NCBI RefSeq assembly: GCF_018860365.1
Contig: NZ_JAHKPO010000018.1
Span: 343,835 to 407,834, forward strand
Length of the DNA stretch: 64,000 nucleotides
DNA from: Arenibacter algicola
GTDB taxonomy: Bacteria > Bacteroidota > Bacteroidia > Flavobacteriales > Flavobacteriaceae
Reading direction: 5' to 3'
Both the position numbers and the translations under genes were made by a program. Each line of letters begins with the position of its first letter. Positions within the stretch are counted from its first letter, which is position 1. This document shows, piece after piece, positions 1 through 7,803 of the stretch. The notes below the pieces were generated by a model that was given only the letters and a program-made list of their open reading frames with translations, ran no database searches and was not told the DNA's origin.

Positions 1-288
1 TTGTTCTCCAATAACCATAGAGGCATTGGAACCATCATAGCCTACGGCCACATATACCTTTTCGTTCAATTTGATGATTTCTGGAATAAATTCGGCATTC
101 TGACTTTTTAATTTGGTGATATTCGGATGTTCTTCATCCTGCACTTGGGATGTATTATGTTTGGGTGAATTTTGACATGCCTGCATCAAAATAATTCCCA
201 AAATAAGCAAAGCACCTTTTATAATTGCTTGGTTCCTGACTGTTTTAAAGGAGTATGTAACCGCTATTTGACTTTTCAATTTGTTCAT
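1..288 (-). CDS. Alkyl/aryl-sulfatase, MBL-fold, N-terminal part (cut by window edge)
   Basis: The first 96 codons of a gene that runs off the left edge; it opens with ATG at 286-288. A short charged start is followed by a hydrophobic stretch (residues about 24-36) ending in MQAC, a plausible lipoprotein signal with the lipid-bearing Cys at 38. After a Ser/Gln-rich linker comes EKVYVAVGYDGSNASMVIGE (residues 76-95), which resembles the first beta strands of metallo-beta-lactamase-fold alkylsulfatases of the SdsA/BDS1 type. Those enzymes hydrolyse primary alkyl sulfates with a two-zinc centre. The HxHxDH metal motif would lie in the missing part, so activity cannot be judged. The family call is an inference from this short conserved block; another MBL-fold hydrolase is possible. 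Confidence 0.6.
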   Translation of the reverse strand, partial: MNKLKSQIAVTYSFKTVRNQAIIKGALLILGIILMQACQNSPKHNTSQVQDEEHPNITKLKSQNAEFIPEIIKLNEKVYVAVGYDGSNASMVIGEQ

Positions 289-542
289 ATTAATAGATTT
301 AATTTGAAGACTTGTTTAATTCCTTACAAAATTCGCAATAATAGAAACCTTTGGAAAGGTGAATGTTTTGATAAAAATGGTAAATGTGAAACCAGAGTTT
401 TATCGGCTTCATAAATGGAATAGGAGCAGGGTTGTTTTTTTTGGAATAGTGTAAATGATAGTCGACAAAAATTTATCTTACTAAATCAAAGTAACAACGC
501 GGAAAATCTTAGGGTAAGAATGGTAAATACGGGACCACATTT

Positions 543-1406
543 TTATATTCCCGCTTTAAATTGTTTGGGCGTAGTGCCAGTATGTTTTTTAAAGAATTTG
601 GTAAAATTGGTCACTTCATCAAAACCCATGGCATATCCTATTTCCTTTAAACTCGAACTTGTACTGGCTATGGCCCTTTTTGTTTCAAGCGTTACAAAAT
701 CATCAATAAAATGTTTGGCAGTGTTCAAGGTAAATTCCTTTACGATCAGGTTCAAATGTTTGGTAGAAACCTGTAGCATTTTTGCATAGTCCTTTACATT
801 CCGGGTTAGGGTATATTGTTTTTCTACCAAATTCTTAAAATCAAGAAACATAGAATAATGCTGATGGTTCTGCTTTGGCAGTTGGGCAGAATCTGTAAGT
901 CTTTCCAATCTTAGCAGATATAACTCTAGAATGGCGCCTACAATGTTCCTTTGGGCGTAGGTGTTTTCTGCCTCCAATTCAACCAGTGTCTCCTCTATGA
1001 AAGCTTCATTTAAATTACTTCCTTCCACTAGTGGCTTGGAAATATGATAATTGTAGAGATGGGAAATAAACTCGATGGAAGATTTGGAAAAATAATTCAG
1101 GACAAATTCCTCGGTAAACAAAATAAGGAATCCATCATAATTAGGGTTTTCCTGAAAGGCATGTACTTGACCTTTGGCTATTTTTAAAACCGTCCCTTTT
1201 TTTAACGGATACTCCTTCAGGTCAATTTGATGACTTCCTACGCCGTTGGTAACAATCAACAAGGCAAAAAAGCTGACCCTATGTGGCAAGTGGGGATTAT
1301 GTTCCAAACCTGCCTTAATTTTGGCAAACAACTTGGATAGATGAAGGAACTCGAATTCTTTTTCGTTTTCTTCGCTCTCGAATGATATGTTGGGGATTGT
1401 ATTCAC
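543..1406 (-). CDS. AraC-family transcriptional regulator
   Basis: A 287-residue regulator. The last 90 residues form the double helix-turn-helix of AraC proteins: first helix pair around VKDYAKMLQVSTKHLNLIVK, second around SLKEIGYAMGFDEVTNFTKF, then the typical ending GTTPKQFKAG. The N-terminal 150 residues resemble an AraC-type cupin (LKKGTVLKIAKGQVHAF), suggesting a small-molecule effector. The most 5' in-frame start is GTG at 1404-1406; no ATG lies near, so GTG was kept. It lies 254 bp upstream of, and in the same direction as, the alkylsulfatase gene and may control it. The target is inferred from position only. Confidence 0.85.
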   Translation of the reverse strand: MNTIPNISFESEENEKEFEFLHLSKLFAKIKAGLEHNPHLPHRVSFFALLIVTNGVGSHQIDLKEYPLKKGTVLKIAKGQVHAFQENPNYDGFLILFTEEFVLNYFSKSSIEFISHLYNYHISKPLVEGSNLNEAFIEETLVELEAENTYAQRNIVGAILELYLLRLERLTDSAQLPKQNHQHYSMFLDFKNLVEKQYTLTRNVKDYAKMLQVSTKHLNLIVKEFTLNTAKHFIDDFVTLETKRAIASTSSSLKEIGYAMGFDEVTNFTKFFKKHTGTTPKQFKAGI

Positions 1407-1554
1407 AGGGTTGAGTAAATGATGGATTTGGTATTAATGATTCCCAATATAGGAAATATTCATAATTGCTCAATTATGGCCTTGAACTCTCTTGCCATAT
1501 CCGGGGGCAGGTAATGCTTTGATACATGGTATTGGTATAAATCGCAATTGTATT

Positions 1555-2373
1555 TTAACCAAATGGTGTCCCAATGACGTGAAAGACTAGATCAAAGGTA
1601 ATATGTGACATAATAGCGATTAATAATCCCCGTTTCCAAAATATCCACCCGAATGTTGACCCTGTTATTAAGTTTCCTATCATTGTTGTACCAATAGTAA
1701 AAGGCGTTGGCTCCACAAAATTCTTTGACAATGGTAGATGAACAAGGCCAAATACTATTGCTGAAATTATAATGCCAGTCCAGATCATTTTATTCGACGG
1801 ATTTTCTGCCTTTTTCAAAAATTGAATGACCGTAATTATTAAAGACATCAAACCTAACCTAAATATTATTTCTTCGCTAATTCCGGCCGAGAAGGACACT
1901 AGGGCATAAAAGGGTTTGGATGGGCGTGTTAGTTTATGCGAAACTGGATAAAACTCTTTTTGCACTTCAAATAATCCCAATAGTAGTAAGGCTACGAGTG
2001 TTGCTAATAACAAACTTGAAAGTAAGGCTTTCCAATGTAATGTTTTGTGCGTAGGCTCCTTGGAAAAAAAACTGGCCAGTAGAGGAGCTCCCAGATTGGC
2101 TCTTGATGAAACCCATAAACCAATAAAAATCAATATTGTACCCAAAACAAGACTACTAATGCCAATGGTCAACAGTTCATCATAAATTGATCCCTTCAGA
2201 TTAAGGTTTGCCAAACCGGCCTCCAATTTCAATCGTTTGACTTCCCTACTAAAAGGTATGTTTATCAAGGAACCAAGTATGAAGAGAATTAGTAAGGTTA
2301 TTGCAATTTGCCACCGATACCTTTTCTTCCCTTCCTTGCCCTGGACGATTGATAATGTAAAAAAATCCTTCAA
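1555..2373 (-). CDS. CPBP-family intramembrane metalloprotease
   Basis: A 272-residue membrane protein with about six to eight hydrophobic segments. It carries the three motifs of the CPBP/Rce1 (CAAX protease and bacteriocin-processing) family: EExxxR as SEEIIFRLG (Glu167, Glu168, Arg172), FxxxH as FGLVH (His212) and HxxxD as SHITFD (His257, Asp261). These residues build the intramembrane zinc site. Bacterial members process or protect against peptides, but the substrate here is unknown. It starts with TTG at 2371-2373; no ATG is available before the first membrane segment. It stands alone, 68 bp downstream of the hydrolase gene and in the same direction. Confidence 0.85.
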   Translation of the reverse strand: MKDFFTLSIVQGKEGKKRYRWQIAITLLILFILGSLINIPFSREVKRLKLEAGLANLNLKGSIYDELLTIGISSLVLGTILIFIGLWVSSRANLGAPLLASFFSKEPTHKTLHWKALLSSLLLATLVALLLLGLFEVQKEFYPVSHKLTRPSKPFYALVSFSAGISEEIIFRLGLMSLIITVIQFLKKAENPSNKMIWTGIIISAIVFGLVHLPLSKNFVEPTPFTIGTTMIGNLITGSTFGWIFWKRGLLIAIMSHITFDLVFHVIGTPFG

Positions 2374-2441
2374 TTAACTTTGGTTGCCCTAATACAGGTT
2401 TATGTTAAATATGAGTGTTATGTAAATATACATGCAGCACT

Positions 2442-3299
2442 TTAATTTTTCAATATTATATTTTCAATGGCATAATTATCCGTCCTGTTTTGCACATGTT
2501 TGGAGTTTTCCAGCATTACTACTTTTTTTAACGAAGGAAAAATCTTTTTGGCGCGTTTTAGCATTTTCGCACCTGGAAACATAATATCCTTTTTAGCGGC
2601 AAACAGGGTGATCGGAGTACTTATTTGTAAGGCCTCTTCTTTAGTTATAACGGGAACAGGAGTAAAATCCATTCTAAATTGAATAAAGACTTTTGCCAAA
2701 TATTTAAGAGCAAAATTATCTGGCTCGGTAAATAGGGTTTTTAAAAAGTTTTCAAGGTATTTGACCTTTTGGGTTTTTATATAAAGCTTCATAGGAAGAA
2801 ACACCCTGAATAATAAAATTAGTGGATTTCCATTGACTATAAAAGCAGGGGCCGACAAAAATACTTCTTTGATATTTTTTTCATTCTGAATCAATGTTTT
2901 AAGTATGATCAGTCCCCCAAAGGAAAAACCGGCCATGGTAACATTATTAAGCTTTAGCTGATTTATAATATCATTGATCCATACGCCATAGCTATTGTCT
3001 TTCATACTCAATCTAGTTTCTGCGCTTTTATTTGGTTGGGCAAGAACATCTATGGCAAATACTTGAAAATCTTTATACAGATTGGGATAAGTTTCCAATG
3101 CAATGGGAGCACAGCCATTGGAACCGTGTATCAACAAAATAGGGGGTTTTGTTGAATCTCCTGTGACGATAATATTGGTTTTCCCAAATTCAGTATTAAT
3201 AATTTTGTAATTATAATCTATGTCTAAATCCTTTATTTTTTGCTCATAAAGATTTATAATCTCTTTTTGACCTATTTCGGATTTGTATAATGATTTCAT
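2442..3299 (-). CDS. Alpha/beta hydrolase
   Basis: A 285-residue alpha/beta-hydrolase without a signal peptide, so probably cytoplasmic. The oxyanion-hole strand is LLIHGSNG (His59); the nucleophile elbow is GFSFG (Ser126); a likely acid is the Asp in AAKKDIMFPG (about 238); the catalytic His is in ENSKHVQ (His268). The fold is of the proline-iminopeptidase/epoxide-hydrolase kind and the substrate is not evident. It is divergent from the tetR gene across 54 bp that hold a direct repeat and a promoter-like element, so it is the most probable target of that repressor. Confidence 0.8.
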   Translation of the reverse strand: MKSLYKSEIGQKEIINLYEQKIKDLDIDYNYKIINTEFGKTNIIVTGDSTKPPILLIHGSNGCAPIALETYPNLYKDFQVFAIDVLAQPNKSAETRLSMKDNSYGVWINDIINQLKLNNVTMAGFSFGGLIILKTLIQNEKNIKEVFLSAPAFIVNGNPLILLFRVFLPMKLYIKTQKVKYLENFLKTLFTEPDNFALKYLAKVFIQFRMDFTPVPVITKEEALQISTPITLFAAKKDIMFPGAKMLKRAKKIFPSLKKVVMLENSKHVQNRTDNYAIENIILKN

Positions 3300-3310
3300 T
3301 TTGTAATTTT

Positions 3311-3355
3311 AGGACAAATTTACTAATAATATATTTTTAGGACAAGTTTACTAAT
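3311..3355. promoter_or_regulatory. Direct-repeat operator with minus-strand promoter, hydrolase/tetR divergent region
   Basis: Two 17-nt copies, aggacaaatttactaat (3311-3327) and aggacaagtttactaat (3339-3355), differ at one base and start 28 bp apart. Read on the minus strand, the first copy contains TAAATTTG (3322 to 3315), a match to the Bacteroidota -7 element TAnnTTTG, with a TTG about 20 bp upstream supplied by the second copy. Transcription of the hydrolase would start near 3308. The second copy runs into the tetR start codon (3354-3356). This is the expected layout for an autoregulating TetR operator; binding is inferred. Confidence 0.6.
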
Positions 3356-3983
3356 GAGTAAAAAAAAGAAATCGATTTTGGAAGCCGCCAGGACTTTATT
3401 TAACGAAAACGGCTATCATGATGTCACTATAAGAATGATTGCTTTAAAAATGAATATGAGTTCAGGAAACTTAAATTATCATTATAAAAAGCGGGAGGAT
3501 ATTTTTGAAGCTTTATATTTTGAAATGGTTTCAGAATTTGATCAAAGAATCCATGTGTTACCGAAAACCGAGGTGTCAATTGAACAACTTAGAAATGATG
3601 TTGTGAGCAGTATGAAGAGAATGTTGGATTATACCTTCTTTTGGACCGATTTATACAATCTTCTGTCCATAAGCGATAGGGTGAGGGAACATTTCCAAGA
3701 AGTTTACAAAAAAAGGATAAGTGGGTGTTTTTTGTTATTCCAAAAATTGAAACAAAAAAACTTGATGAGGGAAGCATCATTTGAAAAGGAGTATAACTTT
3801 CTAGCAGAAAGAATGATTAATTATGGTAATACTTGGCTGTACTCCAGTCGACTTTACTCAAATAAGTTGGATACCCATAATATAGATTATTACGTGAATG
3901 CCTACTTAAGTATATTATTTCCCTTTCTTACATCTCAAGGGAAAAGCGAATTTCAAAATTTATTGCCAGAGCTTTTTGGGTGA
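3354..3983 (+). CDS. TetR/AcrR-family transcriptional regulator
   Basis: A 209-residue TetR protein. The N-terminal 50 residues are a TetR helix-turn-helix (KSILEAARTLFNENGYHDVT, then MNMSSGNLNYHYKKREDIFE). The rest is helical ligand-binding and dimerisation domain of the 'TetR/AcrR, C-terminal domain TetR-like' type common in Flavobacteriia. The ATG at 3354 lies inside the second copy of a direct repeat that is probably its own operator. Its 3' end overlaps the 3' end of the convergent membrane-protein gene by 31 bp. Likely function: repression of itself and of the divergent hydrolase. Confidence 0.85.
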   Translation: MSKKKKSILEAARTLFNENGYHDVTIRMIALKMNMSSGNLNYHYKKREDIFEALYFEMVSEFDQRIHVLPKTEVSIEQLRNDVVSSMKRMLDYTFFWTDLYNLLSISDRVREHFQEVYKKRISGCFLLFQKLKQKNLMREASFEKEYNFLAERMINYGNTWLYSSRLYSNKLDTHNIDYYVNAYLSILFPFLTSQGKSEFQNLLPELFG

Positions 3984-4561
3984 TGTGCTGTTGCTAGTTC
4001 TTTGTTCCGCTCAATAATTTTTATTCCTAACCATTTAATAGTATAAACTAAAATGGCTATCCAGGCAATTGAAGTCAGTAGACCTTTTAAAACGGTAAAG
4101 GTACTTGATATAAGGACTATGGTTTCGGATGTCTCGATTGATTTCGTAATCATTAAAATAACACATATATTTTCTGCATAATCAAAGATCATCGCCAAGA
4201 ACGGAATAACCAACAGTATTGATGTTACCTTACTAGTTGTTTTGGTTATTTTAAAAAGTCGAAACAAAAGGCTACTTAAGAATAGTGCCATTAGAAAAGG
4301 ATACAGTACATCCAACAAGGTTAATTGTGGAAAAAGGTAAAGTGCAGTAGTCCTATCATTTAAGTTGTTTACAATTGATTCCGCCACGGAAACATCATAT
4401 CCAAAGGTTTGGAGATCGAAAACTTGGGTTCCAATTTGATCATTGATCACCGGCAAAGTAAATATCCACATCAGGAGCAGGACCAAGTGACTGGCAACGA
4501 ACGAAATACAAATTTTCTTTACTGAGGAAGTTTTTAGGAGCAAGGAATTTAAAATAGACAT
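3953..4561 (-). CDS. Hypothetical four-helix membrane protein
   Basis: A 202-residue protein with about four transmembrane segments (near residues 17-37, 84-104, 112-133 and 160-175) and a basic C-terminus. No catalytic motif is visible. The loop between the first two helices (about 40 residues, rich in Asp, Asn and Thr) probably faces the periplasm. The start is an ATG at 4559-4561. It lies 70 bp downstream of the Crp/Fnr gene and in the same direction, so the two may be co-transcribed. The family was not recognised. Confidence 0.6.
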   Translation of the reverse strand: MSILNSLLLKTSSVKKICISFVASHLVLLLMWIFTLPVINDQIGTQVFDLQTFGYDVSVAESIVNNLNDRTTALYLFPQLTLLDVLYPFLMALFLSSLLFRLFKITKTTSKVTSILLVIPFLAMIFDYAENICVILMITKSIETSETIVLISSTFTVLKGLLTSIAWIAILVYTIKWLGIKIIERNKELATAHHPKSSGNKF

Positions 4562-4631
4562 AATGAATGTTTTTGATTAAAAATCAAAGGTTAGCAATTC
4601 ATCAGAAGATTCCATTAACAAATGATAAGCG

Positions 4632-5201
4632 TTAAGATTGTGTTCTTAATCTACTTAAAGAAATAGTGGTTACCCCTAAATATGAAGCTATGTCAGAATG
4701 GGGTATGAGGTTTTCTATATTCGGAAAATTATCTCTTAGAAGCTGTAACCTGTCCTTACCTTTAAGGGAAGCCAATGCTATTTCTTTTTTAACTTTGCCC
4801 ATTAATTCATTTCTTAATACAGTATTGCCGAAATGTCTGATTTCGAGATCTTCCACCATTAATTGTTCAAACTCTTCTGCATTGATAGTTGCTATTACGG
4901 TATCGGTCAAAGCGCGTAAATTGATAATGGATTTCCCGTCTTTATGTCTTGTTGTATAAGGGGATATTATTGAGCCCGACATAAAGAATGAAATTGTTAC
5001 ATCATCTCCTTCCGGAGTGTATAGAAAACTTTTACAGATTCCCTCAAGAATAAAATACTCCAGATTATTATTTTGTCCCACGGCAGTTATTAGTTCTCCC
5101 TTTTTTACATCAATGTATTCCGCTAACTCTTGGATTTTTGCCAATGATTTACTCGAAATTGGGGATACGGAGTTAATAATTGCACTAAGCTTTTGATACA
5201 T
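4632..5201 (-). CDS. Crp/Fnr-family transcriptional regulator
   Basis: A 189-residue protein with a cyclic-nucleotide-binding beta-roll fold (residues about 25-115, including VKKGELITAVGQNNNLEYFI and a GDDVTISFF strand) and a C-terminal helix-turn-helix (SDIASYLGVTTISLSRLR). The phosphate-binding cassette residues of E. coli CRP (RxS) are not obvious, as is usual for Bacteroidota members that respond to other signals or none. The start is ATG at 5199-5201. It precedes the membrane-protein gene at 3953-4561, which may be its target or operon partner. Confidence 0.8.
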   Translation of the reverse strand: MYQKLSAIINSVSPISSKSLAKIQELAEYIDVKKGELITAVGQNNNLEYFILEGICKSFLYTPEGDDVTISFFMSGSIISPYTTRHKDGKSIINLRALTDTVIATINAEEFEQLMVEDLEIRHFGNTVLRNELMGKVKKEIALASLKGKDRLQLLRDNFPNIENLIPHSDIASYLGVTTISLSRLRTQS

Positions 5202-5363
5202 CTCTAAAAGTTAAAATAATGGCCTTACACCTTAATAATATAATTTGAGGGGGTTTTAACGTCTGGACTGGTAAGTTGTAAGATAGCATTATTTAAAAAA
5301 CTAACCCCTGAAAACCCTTTATTTTCTCATTAATTGTATTCAGTGTATTCCGCATTTCTCTCC

Positions 5364-6014
5364 TTAGCATAGGGGTTGTTCATCTCTCAATTCCTCCATT
5401 TCAGCAAGGGCCAAGTCGAGCTTTCTCAATATTCCCCCATAAATCGTTTTTACATCCTTACTATGAATTGCCTTACTGAAAATGCCCATCAGAACAGCCG
5501 CAATTATAATGATAATCGTGGTGTAGATATGTAGCCCGAACACCATATCATTTGAGTTGGCTGCGACCATTTCCCGCTTGCCAGCAAATATATCGGAAAA
5601 CCAGATTCCAAAGTAGAAAACAAGTATTAGGACAGGATATACTACCCTATACATTTTTCCATACCTATCTATAGATTTGGATATCCAATCCTTAAAGGAT
5701 TTTAAAAAAGTATAACTGCTTTGCCCTTTATCTATCTTTTCCAAAGCCTTTAATTCATGGTAAGCGGTGTATGCAACCCAGAGCATCATTATTAGTACAA
5801 TACTGCCGGCAAGCAAAGCTCCTGCAAAATAGGACGCAATAAATAGCAGGGAAGAGCCAATGATAATTCCCCATATATTGATCAAGAACAATTTTTGGAA
5901 TTTATCGATGATATGAATCGACTTCATGTTGTAAATGTCGTTTACCTTGGGAGCAATTAATGCATCCCTATTTAGGAAACCTTCTTTCCAAATGGTTTCA
6001 ATTGATTTTTCCAT
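5364..6014 (-). CDS. Membrane protein encoded with ECF sigma factor (possible anti-sigma)
   Basis: A 216-residue protein with four predicted transmembrane helices (near 42-62, 65-88, 124-142 and 160-180) and a charged cytoplasmic N-terminus of about 40 residues. Its start codon (6012-6014) lies inside the end of the sigma-factor gene, a 17-bp overlap that implies translational coupling. Genes placed this way after ECF sigma factors often encode membrane anti-sigma factors, but no zinc motif or known anti-sigma domain is visible, so that role is inference. The middle stretch FLKSFKDWISKSIDRYGK is amphipathic. Confidence 0.65.
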   Translation of the reverse strand: MEKSIETIWKEGFLNRDALIAPKVNDIYNMKSIHIIDKFQKLFLINIWGIIIGSSLLFIASYFAGALLAGSIVLIMMLWVAYTAYHELKALEKIDKGQSSYTFLKSFKDWISKSIDRYGKMYRVVYPVLILVFYFGIWFSDIFAGKREMVAANSNDMVFGLHIYTTIIIIIAAVLMGIFSKAIHSKDVKTIYGGILRKLDLALAEMEELRDEQPLC

Positions 6015-6489
6015 CTAAGATTTTTTTTAATCGTACTTTAATTCGTTTTATCCGCACCCCAATATTATTTGGGTTGGTGCCAATGATATCTGCAATTTCT
6101 TGGTAGGTTTTTTCTTCCAGATAAAGCAAAATCACCCCTCTGTCCACCTCGGACAGCTGCCGAATTGCAGCATAAAGCTGCTCAAGGGAATCGTCGATAA
6201 AAATACGGGGCTCATCCGATATATCTGAGGGTAGCTTATCCGAGGCTATACGCTGACGGTTGTTTTTCTGTTTCTTCAACAAGGTCATGCATACATTAAG
6301 AGATAGTCTATATACCCATGTAGACCACTCGGAACGTGCCTGAAAGTTATTTCTGCTTTTCCAAATTTGTAAGCACACCTCTTGATAATAATCCTCGAAA
6401 TCTTGCTGGGTATTGGTATATGCCCTGCATATCTTTATGATAATTGCGGCATACGGCAAAATGGAAGATGTATAAAAATCGTTGCTCAC
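5998..6489 (-). CDS. RNA polymerase ECF sigma factor (sigma-70 family)
   Basis: A 163-residue ECF sigma factor. Region 2 is at residues about 20-85 (DFEDYYQEVCLQIWKSRNNF, then STWVYRLSLNV, the promoter-melting segment). Region 4 is at about 105-160, with the helix-turn-helix YQEIADIIGTNPNNIGVRIK. The start is GTG at 6487-6489, since no ATG lies upstream in frame before region 2. It overlaps the four-helix membrane protein downstream, a probable anti-sigma partner. It is not next to a FecR/SusC system, unlike the two other sigma genes here. Confidence 0.88.
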   Translation of the reverse strand: MSNDFYTSSILPYAAIIIKICRAYTNTQQDFEDYYQEVCLQIWKSRNNFQARSEWSTWVYRLSLNVCMTLLKKQKNNRQRIASDKLPSDISDEPRIFIDDSLEQLYAAIRQLSEVDRGVILLYLEEKTYQEIADIIGTNPNNIGVRIKRIKVRLKKILDGKIN

Positions 6490-6520
6490 TCTTCTAGTTT
6501 ATTGGCCTGGTTAAAGGGTA

Positions 6521-6961
6521 TTATATCATCTTCCCTGCATCCTTGGCCCGCGAATCCAAATTACGTCCTATGACCAGGCCGATTAGCATTCCGAGGGCAA
6601 TGCCGAACGATATACCCAGAGACCGCTCAAAATTCGAAAGTACTACTATTCCAAAAATAATTCCAAATGATGATCCCAATCCTATACCCAGGTTGGTGTA
6701 ATATCCTTTAGGGGTTAAGGAAAAAGTATCCTTCAAATATTTTAGAAACTGTTTTAGTGCTTTTTTATTTTTTGTTGTAGTTGCATTTAATTGAAGAGCA
6801 TCAAGTTGCTGTTCAATAGATTGAATTTCAGAGTCCAACAAGTGACTGTTCTCTAAACTCGTCAATATCTGAATGAACTTTCGGTAAATCTTAATTTCAG
6901 ACTTTTTAGTCGATTTGGATTCCAAATTTTTGAAATGGTCAAGTGCATTTTTTAGTGTCAT
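6521..6961 (-). CDS. Hypothetical protein with glycine-rich membrane hairpin
   Basis: A 146-residue protein from ATG at 6959-6961; a TTG start 36 bp upstream is possible but less likely. The first 85 residues are highly charged and helical (Lys/Glu/Gln-rich, probably coiled coil). Residues 92-140 form two glycine-rich hydrophobic segments (GIGLGSSFGIIFGIVVL and LGISFGIALGMLIGLVIG) separated by a short charged turn. Such glycine zippers are seen in small membrane-inserting proteins. It ends 31 bp before the sigma gene starts, so it may head that operon. Function unknown. Confidence 0.6.
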   Translation of the reverse strand: MTLKNALDHFKNLESKSTKKSEIKIYRKFIQILTSLENSHLLDSEIQSIEQQLDALQLNATTTKNKKALKQFLKYLKDTFSLTPKGYYTNLGIGLGSSFGIIFGIVVLSNFERSLGISFGIALGMLIGLVIGRNLDSRAKDAGKMI

Positions 6962-7368
6962 AATTTTAATCTTTTCTTGGTTAGTGGCTAAAGACAAAGA
7001 TTATTACACCCTATGGATGTTTTTTTTAAAAAGATATGCGTTTTACCGGTAAAATTACTCTCAAGTACATTGGTAATGACCCCACCCAATGGCTAGTGTA
7101 AGAGGGAAGATGTGTTCATACCACCTTTTTGCCCCAACAAAGACCACTTTCTGGCTTTATTCTATTTTGCTCAAAAATAAATTAGGAAAAATGAAGCCAC
7201 TTTATAAATATAGAAAAAACCTGGAATTGAAGACCTACCATGGAATTCTTATAACACAATTATTTGTTTGTTACATTTCTTATATACTTAGTTACATACG
7301 TAATATTTGAAAAGGGTTTCTTTCTATAGTTTTGGTTTTAAATCAGAAACAATCTAAAAACAGAGAAC
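6962..7368. other. Intergenic region, no convincing gene
   Basis: About 400 bp between a leftward and a rightward gene. A possible 73-codon reading frame at 7089-7310 has no leader, family resemblance or sensible composition and is not called. The stretch just before 7369 (gtaatatttg near 7300-7310) resembles but does not match a TAnnTTTG promoter element. Confidence 0.5.
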
Positions 7369-7578
7369 ATGAAATCAAAAATTTTATTTATTCTGGCCAT
7401 TTTTTCTTTATTATTAATTGGTAATTCCTGTGCAAGCGACAATGAAGCTTGTCAAGAGAGTCCTGAAGTTTGTGCATGTTTTAATAATTTTGTTAGGTGT
7501 GCTTCTCCGGTCGGAACTGCAGAGATCCAGTCAGACTCCCTTAAGGCCGTATCCAAACTCCCAGTTAGAAAAGAGTAA
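7369..7578 (+). CDS. Small lipoprotein, hypothetical
   Basis: A 69-residue product with a clear lipoprotein signal: KSK start, hydrophobic core ILFILAIFSLLLI and lipobox GNSC with Cys at 21. The mature part of about 49 residues holds four further cysteines (in CQESPEVCACFNNFVRC), enough for two disulfides in the periplasm, and an acidic character. A good A-rich leader (aaaaacagagaacATG) precedes the start. No family was recognised and no neighbour suggests a role. Confidence 0.65.
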   Translation: MKSKILFILAIFSLLLIGNSCASDNEACQESPEVCACFNNFVRCASPVGTAEIQSDSLKAVSKLPVRKE

Positions 7579-7803
7579 AAAATAAAGCGGGCCAAAGGCT
7601 TTTTTTGGAACAAGGACTGTAAATAGAATTACAGAGTACTATTGTGAAATTTGAAGTGCAAATTCATATAACTAAGAGTGAATTGTTTTATTATGGTATT
7701 GAGTTCCATATCCTGTTCTAATCGGGAATTAAATCAAGGTATGCGTTCCAAGGGCGGTAATATTATTTTACTTCCTTTTAAAACAATCGATTTGTTAGAT
7801 CCA

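Noticed and set aside
7089..7310. 73-codon open frame
   Set aside because: No leader, no family resemblance, and composition like non-coding AT-rich DNA.
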